DNA of 64,000 nt from Catalinimonas alkaloidigena (GTDB lineage: Bacteria; Bacteroidota; Bacteroidia; Cytophagales; Flexibacteraceae), in NCBI RefSeq assembly GCF_900100765.1, contig NZ_FNFO01000013.1, positions 1-64,000 on the forward strand, read 5' to 3'. Shown in pieces: positions 51,669-60,128 of the stretch. Every line of letters starts with the position of its first letter. The first letter of the stretch is position 1. The notes under the pieces are model-generated. The model searched no databases, was not told where the DNA came from, and saw nothing but the letters and a program-made list of their open reading frames with translations. A program made the translations under genes and the position numbers.

Positions 51669-52652
51669 ATGGGGTTCATACGCTTTTTCGCCTTCCTGAG
51701 TATCGGGGTCAGTCTTCTGTCCGCCGGCTGTGGCAGCGGCGGGCGGCAGGACGCCGCAACCGATTCGTTGCGGGTCAGTGGGACCATTTCGTACCGTCCG
51801 CGTGTCGAGCTGCCACCCCACGCGGTGGCGTACGTCCGGCTGGTGGATGCCAGTTTGCCCGAAAACGAAACGCCGCCTTTGCGGGAGGTTCGCATCAATT
51901 CGCCGCGCCACGTGCCCATCCGGTTTGAGTTTCAGGTGGCCGACGCCGATCTCAGTCCTACGCATACGTACGCGCTTCATGCGCGCATCACCGACGGCAA
52001 CCAGCAGGTGCTCTGGGCCACGACCGAGCCGGTCACGATTCCCCTCGTCGGGCACCACAGCCCGCTGACGGTGGAGGTGACACGCGTGCAGGCCGACAAA
52101 GCCCCGCAGGCGTTTGTCTTCAACTGCGATAGCGTGCAGATGACCGTCCGCATGGAAGGGGAAAACGCCCAACTGTTGTGGAACGACCAGACCATCCATC
52201 TTAAAAGGGCAGAGGCCGCTTCCGGTGCCAAGTACACCAACGATTCGGTCATGTTCTGGAACAAGGGGGAATCGGCTTCGTTAGTCATTCAGGACGCTGC
52301 TTACCAGAATTGCCAGCTGATGGAAGGCCCCTGGGAGGAGGCCGAGCGGCGGGGCGTAGCGTTTCGGGCGGTGGGGCAGGAGCCGGGCTGGAATCTGGAA
52401 ATCACGGACGACAGTCTCCATTTTCTGACCGATTATGGCGCGTCCGTTTACCATTTTTCGATTCAGGATCGGGAAAATAATGCGGATGCGGCCGTGAGCC
52501 GCTACCATTCGGCGCAGGCGGGGCATCGCCTGGAAGTGGTGCTGGAAGGGCTGCCGTGCCAGGATGCCATGAGCGGAGAAGAGTACAATACGTCGGTCAC
52601 CGTACGACTCGACGAGCGAGAGTTTAAAGGATGTGGACGGGCTTTGCTTTGA
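51669..52652 (+). CDS. Lipoprotein fusing YbaY-like, MliC-like and COG3650-like modules
   Basis: 327 residues with a lipobox L-S-A-G-C. The YbaY-like beta domain (about 30-140) starts R-V-S-G-T-I-S-Y-R-P and has L-P-P-H-A-V-A-Y-V-R-L-V-D. The MliC-type lysozyme-inhibitor-like domain (about 145-215) has F-N-C-D-S-V-Q-M-T-V and ends Y-Q-N-C with paired Cys. The COG3650-like C-terminus (about 225-327) has G-Q-E-P-G-W-N-L-E-I and ends F-K-G-C-G-R-A-L. MliC proteins protect the cell wall from lysozyme. The three modules together suggest an envelope-defence or stress lipoprotein. Confidence 0.8.
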   Translation: MGFIRFFAFLSIGVSLLSAGCGSGGRQDAATDSLRVSGTISYRPRVELPPHAVAYVRLVDASLPENETPPLREVRINSPRHVPIRFEFQVADADLSPTHTYALHARITDGNQQVLWATTEPVTIPLVGHHSPLTVEVTRVQADKAPQAFVFNCDSVQMTVRMEGENAQLLWNDQTIHLKRAEAASGAKYTNDSVMFWNKGESASLVIQDAAYQNCQLMEGPWEEAERRGVAFRAVGQEPGWNLEITDDSLHFLTDYGASVYHFSIQDRENNADAAVSRYHSAQAGHRLEVVLEGLPCQDAMSGEEYNTSVTVRLDEREFKGCGRALL

Positions 52653-52753
52653 GGGGCTTTGGTGCCACATCCATCGTTAAAAAATATTCACCAGTTATGC
52701 AAAATGGCGCTGGCTTTTACGGGCAACGCCTTTGCTGATGAGATACCTACAGC

Positions 52754-55645
52754 GTGCAAGAGATTCATGGCGTCGGACCGCAACCCGTTTCCGATGACCT
52801 AAAACGATATGCAGCTTGCCTTCGGGAACATCACTTGGACGAGACGACCACGGTGTATGAGCAGTTGCTACGTAAGTACCGGTTCCCAGTGCCGGCGGGA
52901 GGTATGCCCGTGCGGTCCTTTTCGCGTGTGCGGCAGCGAACCGATGCGCTGCTGAGGCAGGTCGCAGAAGGGCAGGCCTGGACCTACCTCACTACCTTGA
53001 TGCAACGCTGGCGGCGGACGCACCACCAGGGCAATGGCCAACTCTTGGCACTGTTCTGTAGCCTGGGACGCCAGGTACTGACGCAGCAGCTTTCGCGTTA
53101 CACCACCGCCGCCGAACCGACTTTGCGCCTGACGCAGGAACTGGACCGCTGGTATCAGGCCCTGGAACAGTACCTGTGGCAGTTGCACCATGCACCCGCG
53201 GGGGAGGAATCCCTGCAGTACAACCGACACCACGTGCTGGAAAAAATTCTGGCCTCCAGCCCGGCCATTCTGTTTATCTACGACCTGCAGGCACATCGTC
53301 TGGTGTACGCCAACCGGCAGGTGGAAGACACGCTGGGGTATGCGCTGCCCGACCTGATGGCGATGGAGCGGGCGCAATTGTCCGAATTTGTGCACCCCGA
53401 CGACCTGGAAGCCCTGTGGCAGGGCATGCACCACCGGCTTCAGCAACTCAACGGGGCCGTGCAGGTAAACGAATTTCGCATACGCGACCCGCACCAGCAA
53501 TGGCGCTGGTTTCGGGCGTACGTTACCCTCCTGCGTCCCGCTACGGCCGATACCAGCGGGCAACTGCTGGGGAACGTGCTGGAAATCACCGATCAGAAAA
53601 ACGCGCAGGAAGAGTTAATCCAGTCGCGTGACTATTACCTGACCCTGCTGGAAGACTTCCCCGCGTTGGTCTGGCGGATCGATGCCTCCGGCGAACTCAA
53701 TTACATCAACCGGGAGCTGAGGCGGTTCCGGGGGCAGGACCTCGAAGCCCTGCGGCACTCTTCCTGGGATGATGGCCTCCATCCCGACGACGTAGCGTCC
53801 TACGTTACGTCCTTTCGACGCGCGTATCAGCACCACGAACCCTTCCAGCTCGAATGCCGGGGGCGGCACCACAGCGGCGAGTACCGGTGGATGCTGGTGC
53901 TGGGGCGTCCACTCTTTTCGCAGCAAGGCACGTTTACCGGTTTTTTGGGCGTGGCCTACGACCTGAACCACCAAAAAGAACTACAGGTGGCCCTGGAGGC
54001 AGCCAACGAAGAATTGCGCAACGGCAACCGGGAGCTGCTGCGCACGCAACATGAACTCCAGGAACTGAACCAGCAGTTGGAGTGGCGTGTGCAAACGCGG
54101 ACCAAGGCTTATCAGGCCAACGAAGAGCGGTACCGGGCTTTTGTGCAGCAAAGTTCGGAAGGCATCTGGCGGTTCGAGTTCCGGTCTGGCGAAGGGGTGC
54201 CGACCCACTGGCCCGTCGAGCAGCAGATCGACTATTTCTACCAGCATGGCTACCTGGCCGAATGCAACGATGCCATGGCGCAGATGTATGGCTTCTCCAA
54301 AGCAGAAGAGATTACCGGACTTGGTCTGAGCGATCTGCTGATTCGGGAAGAGAAATCCAACCAGGACTATCTGCGGGCCTTTGTCGAGCACCAGTACCGG
54401 CTGGTGGATGCCGAGTCGGTCGAGCTGGACCGGCAGGGGCACGTACGCCATTTTCTGAACAACCTGGTGGGGTTTGTCGAAGCGGGCCGGTTGGTGAGAA
54501 CCTGGGGCATGCAGCGCGACATCACCGCCCGGAAGGTGGCGGAAGAGTCGCTCAAAGCGAGCGAAAAACAGCTTCGCCTGATCACAGACGCCTTGCCCGT
54601 GCTGATCACCTACGTCAACGCCGAAGGGCGGTACCGGTTCAACAACCGGGCGTACGAAGAGTGGTTCGGCATTACACGCGAACAGGCGTACGACAAGCGC
54701 GTGGAAGAGGTAATCGGCGAGGAAGCGTATCGCACCATTTCCCCGGCCATGGAGCGGGCTTTCCGGGGAGAGTCTGTCTACCTCGAAACCGAAATGCCCT
54801 ACCGGCACGGCGGGCGGCGGTTCGTCGGCATCAACTTCATTCCCGATCAGGCCCAGGGGTATTATGCGCTCATCACCGACATCTCGTCGCAGAAACGCAC
54901 GCAGGATGCGCTGGTGAAGGCCCTGCAGGCCACCAACCGGCAAAACCAGGAGCTGAACCGCATCAACACCGATCTGGACGGCTTTGTGTACGCGGCCTCG
55001 CACGATCTGCGCACGCCCATTGCCAACCTCGAAGCCTTGCTAAATGTGTTTGTGCGCCGGGTGGAAGGCCGGCTCGACATTTCGGAGCAGGAAATGCTGC
55101 GGATGATGAAGCGTTCGTCCGAAAAGCTGATTCGCACCATCGACGACCTGGCGCAGTTCATGCGCATGCAAAAAGAAGAGCGGTCGGCAGAGGTCGTCTT
55201 TTTTGGACAGGTGCTCCAGGCGGTGCGCGAAGACCTGGACTTCATGATTCACGAGGCAAACGTCGCGTTCGAGGTCCAGTTCGACGTGGATCGTATTCGT
55301 TTCGAGCCCAAGGTATTACGACGCGTGTTGTACAATCTGTTGAGCAACGCGGTAAAATACAGGTCGCCAGAGCGTCGCTTACGCGTAAAAATTCATACCT
55401 TTCAGTCCAAAAATAAAGTACACCTGACGTTCGTAGACAACGGATTGGGCATTCAGCCCCATCAGCTCTCGAAACTGTTTAAGCTCTTCAAACGCATCCA
55501 TACCCATGTGGAGGGGACGGGAATTGGACTTTACATGGTGAAACGCATGCTGGAAAACAGCGGTGCCACCATTGAAGTCGAGAGTGAAGCGGGGGTAGGA
55601 ACCACTTTTTTTCTGACTTTTAACGCTGAAGCAACCATATCCTAA
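52754..55645 (+). CDS. PAS-domain sensor histidine kinase
   Basis: 963 residues from GTG at 52754. The N-terminal about 140 residues form an all-helical domain of unknown identity. Four PAS modules follow (about 165-280, 290-405, 455-590 and 600-720), with a coiled coil at about 410-455. The HisKA has His750 in A-A-S-H-D-L-R-T-P, and the HATPase has N-L-L-S-N-A-V-K-Y, V-D-N-G-L-G-I and G-T-G-I-G-L-Y-M-V. There are no membrane segments. It is followed after 3 bases by a single-domain response regulator, a probable partner. Confidence 0.93.
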   Translation: MQEIHGVGPQPVSDDLKRYAACLREHHLDETTTVYEQLLRKYRFPVPAGGMPVRSFSRVRQRTDALLRQVAEGQAWTYLTTLMQRWRRTHHQGNGQLLALFCSLGRQVLTQQLSRYTTAAEPTLRLTQELDRWYQALEQYLWQLHHAPAGEESLQYNRHHVLEKILASSPAILFIYDLQAHRLVYANRQVEDTLGYALPDLMAMERAQLSEFVHPDDLEALWQGMHHRLQQLNGAVQVNEFRIRDPHQQWRWFRAYVTLLRPATADTSGQLLGNVLEITDQKNAQEELIQSRDYYLTLLEDFPALVWRIDASGELNYINRELRRFRGQDLEALRHSSWDDGLHPDDVASYVTSFRRAYQHHEPFQLECRGRHHSGEYRWMLVLGRPLFSQQGTFTGFLGVAYDLNHQKELQVALEAANEELRNGNRELLRTQHELQELNQQLEWRVQTRTKAYQANEERYRAFVQQSSEGIWRFEFRSGEGVPTHWPVEQQIDYFYQHGYLAECNDAMAQMYGFSKAEEITGLGLSDLLIREEKSNQDYLRAFVEHQYRLVDAESVELDRQGHVRHFLNNLVGFVEAGRLVRTWGMQRDITARKVAEESLKASEKQLRLITDALPVLITYVNAEGRYRFNNRAYEEWFGITREQAYDKRVEEVIGEEAYRTISPAMERAFRGESVYLETEMPYRHGGRRFVGINFIPDQAQGYYALITDISSQKRTQDALVKALQATNRQNQELNRINTDLDGFVYAASHDLRTPIANLEALLNVFVRRVEGRLDISEQEMLRMMKRSSEKLIRTIDDLAQFMRMQKEERSAEVVFFGQVLQAVREDLDFMIHEANVAFEVQFDVDRIRFEPKVLRRVLYNLLSNAVKYRSPERRLRVKIHTFQSKNKVHLTFVDNGLGIQPHQLSKLFKLFKRIHTHVEGTGIGLYMVKRMLENSGATIEVESEAGVGTTFFLTFNAEATIS

Positions 55646-55648
55646 ATT

Positions 55649-56050
55649 ATGAGTAAAGTACGGAGCATCCTGTTGGTCGACGACGATACGATCAGTTCTA
55701 TGATCATCGTCCTGCTGATGGAAGAACTCAATGTTAACGTAAAGATTTATACGGCCGCCAATGGCCAGGAGGCACTCGATTTCATCCAGAACTTTGAAGG
55801 AGACGACCAAACGGACAAAAAATTTCCGGAACTGATTCTGCTCGACATCAACATGCCCGTGATGGACGGTTTTGAGTTTCTTGACAAACTGGTGACGCTC
55901 AAAGATTTACCCGATTTCCGGATCATTATGCTGACGACGTCCAACTACCCCCTTGACCGGGAGCGGGCGAAAAAATACCCGATCAGTGGGTACGTCAACA
56001 AACCCCTGACGGAAGAGAAAATGAACGAAATTCTGGCGACGGCCTGGTAA
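55649..56050 (+). CDS. Single-domain response regulator (CheY/Rcp1-like receiver)
   Basis: 133 residues forming only a receiver domain. The acidic pair is in L-L-V-D-D-D near residue 10, the phosphorylated Asp in I-L-L-D-I-N-M-P-V-M-D-G, the Thr in M-L-T-T-S and the Lys in Y-V-N-K-P-L. It lies 3 bases after the histidine kinase gene, so it probably receives phosphate from it. With no output domain it must pass the signal by protein contact, as in the Rcp1 and CheY types. Confidence 0.93.
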   Translation: MSKVRSILLVDDDTISSMIIVLLMEELNVNVKIYTAANGQEALDFIQNFEGDDQTDKKFPELILLDINMPVMDGFEFLDKLVTLKDLPDFRIIMLTTSNYPLDRERAKKYPISGYVNKPLTEEKMNEILATAW

Positions 56051-56113
56051 GGCCATGCCGGGGGAGGTGGCGCCGGGCGGGGGGAATTCTACAGGAAGCA
56101 ACCTTTCAATTCT

Positions 56114-56503
56114 ATGCACATGCGTACACTCCCGTATTTGTTTCTGATGATGGTGTTTGCCGCCACGGCGCTGCAGGCCCAGTCTGCGACCATTCCCGCA
56201 TCGTTCGCCGGTACCTGGAATGGCACCTACCAGGGCGATGGTGCCGGGTCGTTCGTCCTTACCCTCGCCGACGATGGATCGAGCGTGCGGGTGAAGCAAA
56301 ACGACGGTAATTTCTACACCGTTCCCCTGACAGTCTCGTTCGAGCGCGACGCACTGACGGCCGAGGGCGTCATTCCGGGGTCGGCCAGCCAGGTATCGCT
56401 GGAAGGCACTTTATCGGACGACGGCTTGTCGGGGCACTGGTCCACGCAAGACTCGTCCGGGTCAGCCGCTCAGGGGACGTGGGTCGCCCAACCGACTCCC
56501 TGA
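56114..56503 (+). CDS. Small secreted protein of unknown function
   Basis: 129 residues with a signal peptide ending L-Q-A-Q. The mature part is a small beta-rich domain: F-A-G-T-W-N-G-T-Y-Q-G-D, F-V-L-T-L-A-D-D-G, L-T-A-E-G-V-I-P and G-L-S-G-H-W. This resembles small beta-barrel lipocalin-like or avidin-like folds by pattern only. ATG at 56114 and ATG at 56120 are both possible. A strong terminator follows. Confidence 0.7.
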   Translation: MHMRTLPYLFLMMVFAATALQAQSATIPASFAGTWNGTYQGDGAGSFVLTLADDGSSVRVKQNDGNFYTVPLTVSFERDALTAEGVIPGSASQVSLEGTLSDDGLSGHWSTQDSSGSAAQGTWVAQPTP

Positions 56504-56525
56504 ACACAGAACTTTTAAGGCAACA

Positions 56526-56567
56526 AAACCAAAAGGGGGCTCTTCCAGAAGAGCCCCCTTTTGGTTT
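56526..56567. terminator. Bidirectional terminator between the small secreted protein and lepB
   Basis: A perfect 19-bp stem (56526-56544 with 56549-56567) closes on the loop CCAG. T-rich arms lie on both strands. It sits between the convergent ends at 56503 and 56588 and can end both transcripts. Confidence 0.9.
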
Positions 56568-56587
56568 ATGGGTTGATCGGCAGGCGG

Positions 56588-57697
56588 TTAGTGAATGCCT
56601 GAGAAGATACGATTCCAACGAATTTTGTCTTTCGGATTGCCGTAGCTCTGGTATTTGTCAACCGACCACCAGACAAACAGCGCTTTACCCATAACGTGGT
56701 CTTCCGGTACAAATCCCCAGAAACGCGAGTCGGCCGAATTGTGGCGGTTGTCGCCCATCATGAAGTAATAGTTCTGCTGGAAGGTGTAGCTCGTAACCGG
56801 CTGTCCGTCAATAAGTAACTGATTGCCATCGATCCGAACGTCGTCGAGCCCTTCGTAGTGCTGAATGGTGTAGCCGTACTTGCCTACGGTTTCGGGCGTG
56901 ATGTCGATTTGCATCCCTTCGGCCGGAATGCGCAGCGGCCCAAACGCATCGATCGACCACTGGCCGGGCGTATCCTGCCCCCAGACCAGAATGTTGTTCG
57001 GCACCCGGTCGGTGTAGAACTCACGCGTTACCGACGTGATCGACTCCAGGCCTTCCATGGCCTTGGCATGGGCCGGGGTGGTTTTGATGATGTACTCGTT
57101 CTTGACGGGCTGTTGCCAGTCTTCCGGCACAATGTCGAACCGAGCCCAGAACCGTTCGTTCAACTGCTGCGTGGTGTTGAGACGGTAGGTAAACTCGGCT
57201 TCGGGCGGTTCCTGACCGGGTTCGCCGTTCAGGTAGACGGTCCCCTGCTTGATCTCCAGGTTGTCGCCGGGCATGCCGATGCACCGCTTGATGTAGTACG
57301 TGCGCATGTCGACCGGGCGCTCCAGTTCGGCCGGATAGTTGAACACGACCACGTCGTTCCGTTTGATCTCCGAAATGCCCGGCAGGCGGTATTGCGGCAA
57401 CTGGATCAACGTGGAGTAGGCCGGAATGTCGGTTCCCCAGATGGTCTGAAACGTCAGTGGAATTTGCAGTGGCGTTTGAGGTGTGCGGGCACCGTAGTGG
57501 ATTTTGCTGACGAACAGGTAGTCACCAACCAGCAGGGTTTTTTCCATCGACGGCGTGGGGATGTTGTAAGGCTCCAGAAAGAGCCACCGCAGCAGCACAG
57601 CCATCGCTACCGCAAACAGCAGGTCGTAGGCTCCTTTGCGGAAGCCACCTTTCGGCTGACGGTTTTTGGGTTTTCGTTCGAGCAGGGGCATGCTCAT
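56588..57697 (-). CDS. lepB: Signal peptidase I
   Basis: 369 residues. The enzyme cuts signal peptides from exported proteins at the cytoplasmic membrane. One membrane helix spans about 25-42. Catalytic Ser50 is in I-P-T-P-S-M and Lys137 in Y-Y-I-K-R-C-I-G-M-P-G-D. Box E, M-G-D-N-R-H-N-S-A-D-S-R, is near the C-terminus. The insertion between the Ser and Lys boxes and the length are typical of Bacteroidota forms. The promoter at 57745-57773 lies about 48 bases upstream. Confidence 0.95.
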   Translation of the reverse strand: MSMPLLERKPKNRQPKGGFRKGAYDLLFAVAMAVLLRWLFLEPYNIPTPSMEKTLLVGDYLFVSKIHYGARTPQTPLQIPLTFQTIWGTDIPAYSTLIQLPQYRLPGISEIKRNDVVVFNYPAELERPVDMRTYYIKRCIGMPGDNLEIKQGTVYLNGEPGQEPPEAEFTYRLNTTQQLNERFWARFDIVPEDWQQPVKNEYIIKTTPAHAKAMEGLESITSVTREFYTDRVPNNILVWGQDTPGQWSIDAFGPLRIPAEGMQIDITPETVGKYGYTIQHYEGLDDVRIDGNQLLIDGQPVTSYTFQQNYYFMMGDNRHNSADSRFWGFVPEDHVMGKALFVWWSVDKYQSYGNPKDKIRWNRIFSGIH

Positions 57698-57744
57698 AGG
57701 GCAGAAAATGAGATAAGGTGGTGATGAATCGGAATGTTCCTCGA

Positions 57745-57773
57745 CAAAGTTACGCAGATAATCGGCTCTACAA
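57745..57773 (-). promoter_or_regulatory. Bacteroidota-type promoter for lepB
   Basis: On the minus strand TTG (57773-57771), 18 bp, then TAACTTTG (57752-57745), an exact TAnnTTTG match. It would give a leader of about 40 bases before the lepB ATG at 57697. Confidence 0.6.
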
Positions 57774-57973
57774 CGTACGAAAGGTGACGGATAGTTCGAT
57801 TAAGGGCTGCGGAAAAGTTAGCACCCTGGGCAACCACTTGCTTTCCGAAAAAGGAACAAAGGGCCACTGCCGGGGTTGGCCGAACCAAAAACGGGCTAAG
57901 TGGTTGTCCAGGTGGGCGTTCGGGCACAACCGAGCTTGGAGAACTACGTATAGCCAAGAAACCCTTATTTCCT

Positions 57974-58312
57974 ATGGCGACACAAGAAAAAAACTATACG
58001 AAGCAGTTGGAGACCACCATCGAATCCCTGCGGAGCAACGACTTTTCCGAAAAAGCCCGGCCTTTCATCAACGAGTGGCTCGACGTGCTCAAAGAGAGCG
58101 ACGATGTTTTGCTAAAAACCCTGACGCGCGAACTGGAGTCGCTGAAGCAACTGCTAGGTTCCAAGCAGCCCGACAAGCAGGAACTGAGCCATCTGCTGCA
58201 CGACATCGGAGAACATACCCTCGAAATTGCGGCCACCACGCGCGGCGATCTAGGCAACGAACTACGCAAGCTGGGCGATGCCATCAAGCTGAGCAGCAGC
58301 AAAATCAAATAA
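57974..58312 (+). CDS. Small helical protein of unknown function
   Basis: 112 residues, nearly all helix-forming and highly charged, with heptad-like Leu spacing (L-E-T-T-I-E-S-L, L-D-V-L-K-E-S-D, L-T-R-E-L-E-S-L-K-Q-L-L). There is no signal peptide or membrane segment. It could be a small coiled-coil adaptor or stress protein. I do not recognise the family. The upstream in-frame start at 57718 is part of an unlikely ORF. It ends 26 bases before a terminator. Confidence 0.65.
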   Translation: MATQEKNYTKQLETTIESLRSNDFSEKARPFINEWLDVLKESDDVLLKTLTRELESLKQLLGSKQPDKQELSHLLHDIGEHTLEIAATTRGDLGNELRKLGDAIKLSSSKIK

Positions 58313-58338
58313 CGAATTGATCTAACGCACGAACGCAA

Positions 58339-58364
58339 AAGACCCGCCCACCGGCGGGTCTTCT
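58339..58364. terminator. Bidirectional terminator between 58312 and 58385
   Basis: A 10-bp perfect stem (58339-58348 with 58353-58362) closes on the loop CACC. It is followed by TT on the plus strand and by TTTT on the minus strand. It serves both the small helical gene and the convergent GAF gene. Confidence 0.85.
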
Positions 58365-58384
58365 TGTATAGAGGTAGACCTACG

Positions 58385-59779
58385 CTAATATTCCAGTACC
58401 AGTTCCGGTTCGGCCTTCTGGGCCAGTTGTGCTTCCAGCGTAGCGATGTGTTTCAGGAACTCCTCTTCTTTCCGTTGCATCTCCTCCTGCGTCGCGGCCA
58501 GTTCTTCCATGTTCTGACGCATCTCTTCTTCTTGTTCCTGCAATTGCTGCGTGCGCAGGGTGGCTTCCGAAAGCAGACGCGCCGTCTGGGTGTTGATGCG
58601 CTGGTTGCGCAATGCAACGGCTAAGCTTTCGCCCAGGCTGTGCAGAAACTGCATGACGTGTGGCGGAAACTCCCGGAACGACGCGACTTCGATCAAGCCT
58701 TCCACCTGGTCGTCGTGCATCAGCGGCATGATCAACAGCGCGCGGGGAAGTGCCTCGCCGAGTCCGGACGTGATGTTGATGTAGTCGGCCGGTACTTCGG
58801 TAAGGTAGGTCGGCATCTTTTCCAGAAACGTCTGGCCCAGCAGGCCCTCGCCAATTTCGATGCGCTGTTCCAGGTATTTTTTGCGATTGTAGGCATAACA
58901 GGACTGCAACGCGAGGTAGGCGCCTTCTTCGTCCTTTTCAAGGCTGTAGAAACCACCCTGGTTTGCTCCCAGGTAAGGCACAAGCTCGGCAATGAGTCGA
59001 TCGCCTAGCGTTTTCAGGTCGTGCTGTTCGCGCAGAAGGTGCGCGAAGCGCGCCATGCCTTCGGTCGCCCAGGTGCGCTGTTTCTCTTCCTGCGCAGAGT
59101 GGTGCAGCAGTTGAATGTTTTTCTCCAGCTCGTTTTGCGACGAGAGCAGCTCCTCATTGCGCTGCTCCATGGCCTGATACAACGCGTCGGCTTTGTTCTC
59201 GGCTTTGCGGTTGATGAGTGCGAGCGTCAGCACAATGGCCAGCCCCACCAGGAGGGCCAGCACGCTGGAAAGCGTCCCGAGAAATCCGGTGCGGATGATC
59301 TCCGTATCGAGGTCGATCTCCAGCCAGGCATTCAAGGTCGAAAACGCGCTCAGCAGCAGCAGCGAGAAAACCGTGGTGGCGATCAAAGGCGCTTTTTCGC
59401 GCAGGTCGTAAATGATGAACGGTACCAGCGTGAACGACAGGCTGATCATATGGATGCCCGTGACGGGTTCTTCCCCGGCTTTGGCCAGGTAGGCCTCGTA
59501 GATCAGGGCCAGGAGCAGCGGCAGGGTGGCCACCACAAACCGACCGATCTGAAAGGCACCGGCCGCGTTGAAGGCGATGATGCCCAGGCAAACCAATACG
59601 CCAACGATGGGAATGTGCACCAGGGGCGGGAAGAAGAAGTAGGAGAAGAATACGAAAGGAGTAGCGATACCAAACCCGATGATGAGAGCAATGGCGTTGC
59701 TGAGCTGAATTTTCCGTTGCGTAGGGGCATCATACTCGACACGACTGCCCAACTGAATAAGTGTGGTGATCCACATCAT
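58385..59779 (-). CDS. Membrane GAF-domain protein with coiled coils, no kinase domain
   Basis: 464 residues. About six membrane segments occupy the first 200 residues (F-G-I-A-T-P-F-V-F-F, I-V-G-V-L-V-C-L-G-I, A-T-L-P-L-L-L-A-L and others). A coiled coil spans about 200-235. A GAF domain spans about 245-390 (L-G-A-N-Q-G-G-F-Y-S-L, A-L-L-I-M-P-L-M). A long acidic coiled coil (about 400-450, Q-L-Q-E-Q-E-E-E-M-R-Q) ends the protein. It has the layout of a sensor kinase with the catalytic part missing, and may act by oligomerising with a partner. Confidence 0.85.
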   Translation of the reverse strand: MMWITTLIQLGSRVEYDAPTQRKIQLSNAIALIIGFGIATPFVFFSYFFFPPLVHIPIVGVLVCLGIIAFNAAGAFQIGRFVVATLPLLLALIYEAYLAKAGEEPVTGIHMISLSFTLVPFIIYDLREKAPLIATTVFSLLLLSAFSTLNAWLEIDLDTEIIRTGFLGTLSSVLALLVGLAIVLTLALINRKAENKADALYQAMEQRNEELLSSQNELEKNIQLLHHSAQEEKQRTWATEGMARFAHLLREQHDLKTLGDRLIAELVPYLGANQGGFYSLEKDEEGAYLALQSCYAYNRKKYLEQRIEIGEGLLGQTFLEKMPTYLTEVPADYINITSGLGEALPRALLIMPLMHDDQVEGLIEVASFREFPPHVMQFLHSLGESLAVALRNQRINTQTARLLSEATLRTQQLQEQEEEMRQNMEELAATQEEMQRKEEEFLKHIATLEAQLAQKAEPELVLEY

Positions 59780-60128
59780 AATAGCTTACTAATTTATTGG
59801 TACAATTATAATAAAAATTGTAACTAATTTTGTTTCGTTCGACTCGCCTACAGGCGGCGTGCTCTGTAATGAAGTAGCGTCGTTTCGAGGGAAGTACAAA
59901 GCGGAAGGCGGTTGCGTTGCCGAACCTTACGTATGGGCAGCCCAAGGCATTTGGATCGAATTAAATAGCCTAGTCGGATGACGGTGAGTGAGTTGCCGAC
60001 ACGGGAAATTCAGACAAAGGATTGCGCTAGGCCCCTACTAGTGCAGCGTAAGGACCAGGACCGCGAAAGTGCGTGTCGTTTCACACGGCGTACGTTTTCG
60101 GCGTGCAGGAGGAGGAGCGAGCTAGCGG
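59780..60128. other. Intergenic region between dacB and the GAF gene
   Basis: The first part, next to the GAF start, is strongly AT-rich (59780-59840) and is the likely promoter zone, but no clear TTG/TAnnTTTG pair was placed. The rest is GC-rich and I see no gene. Confidence 0.4.
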
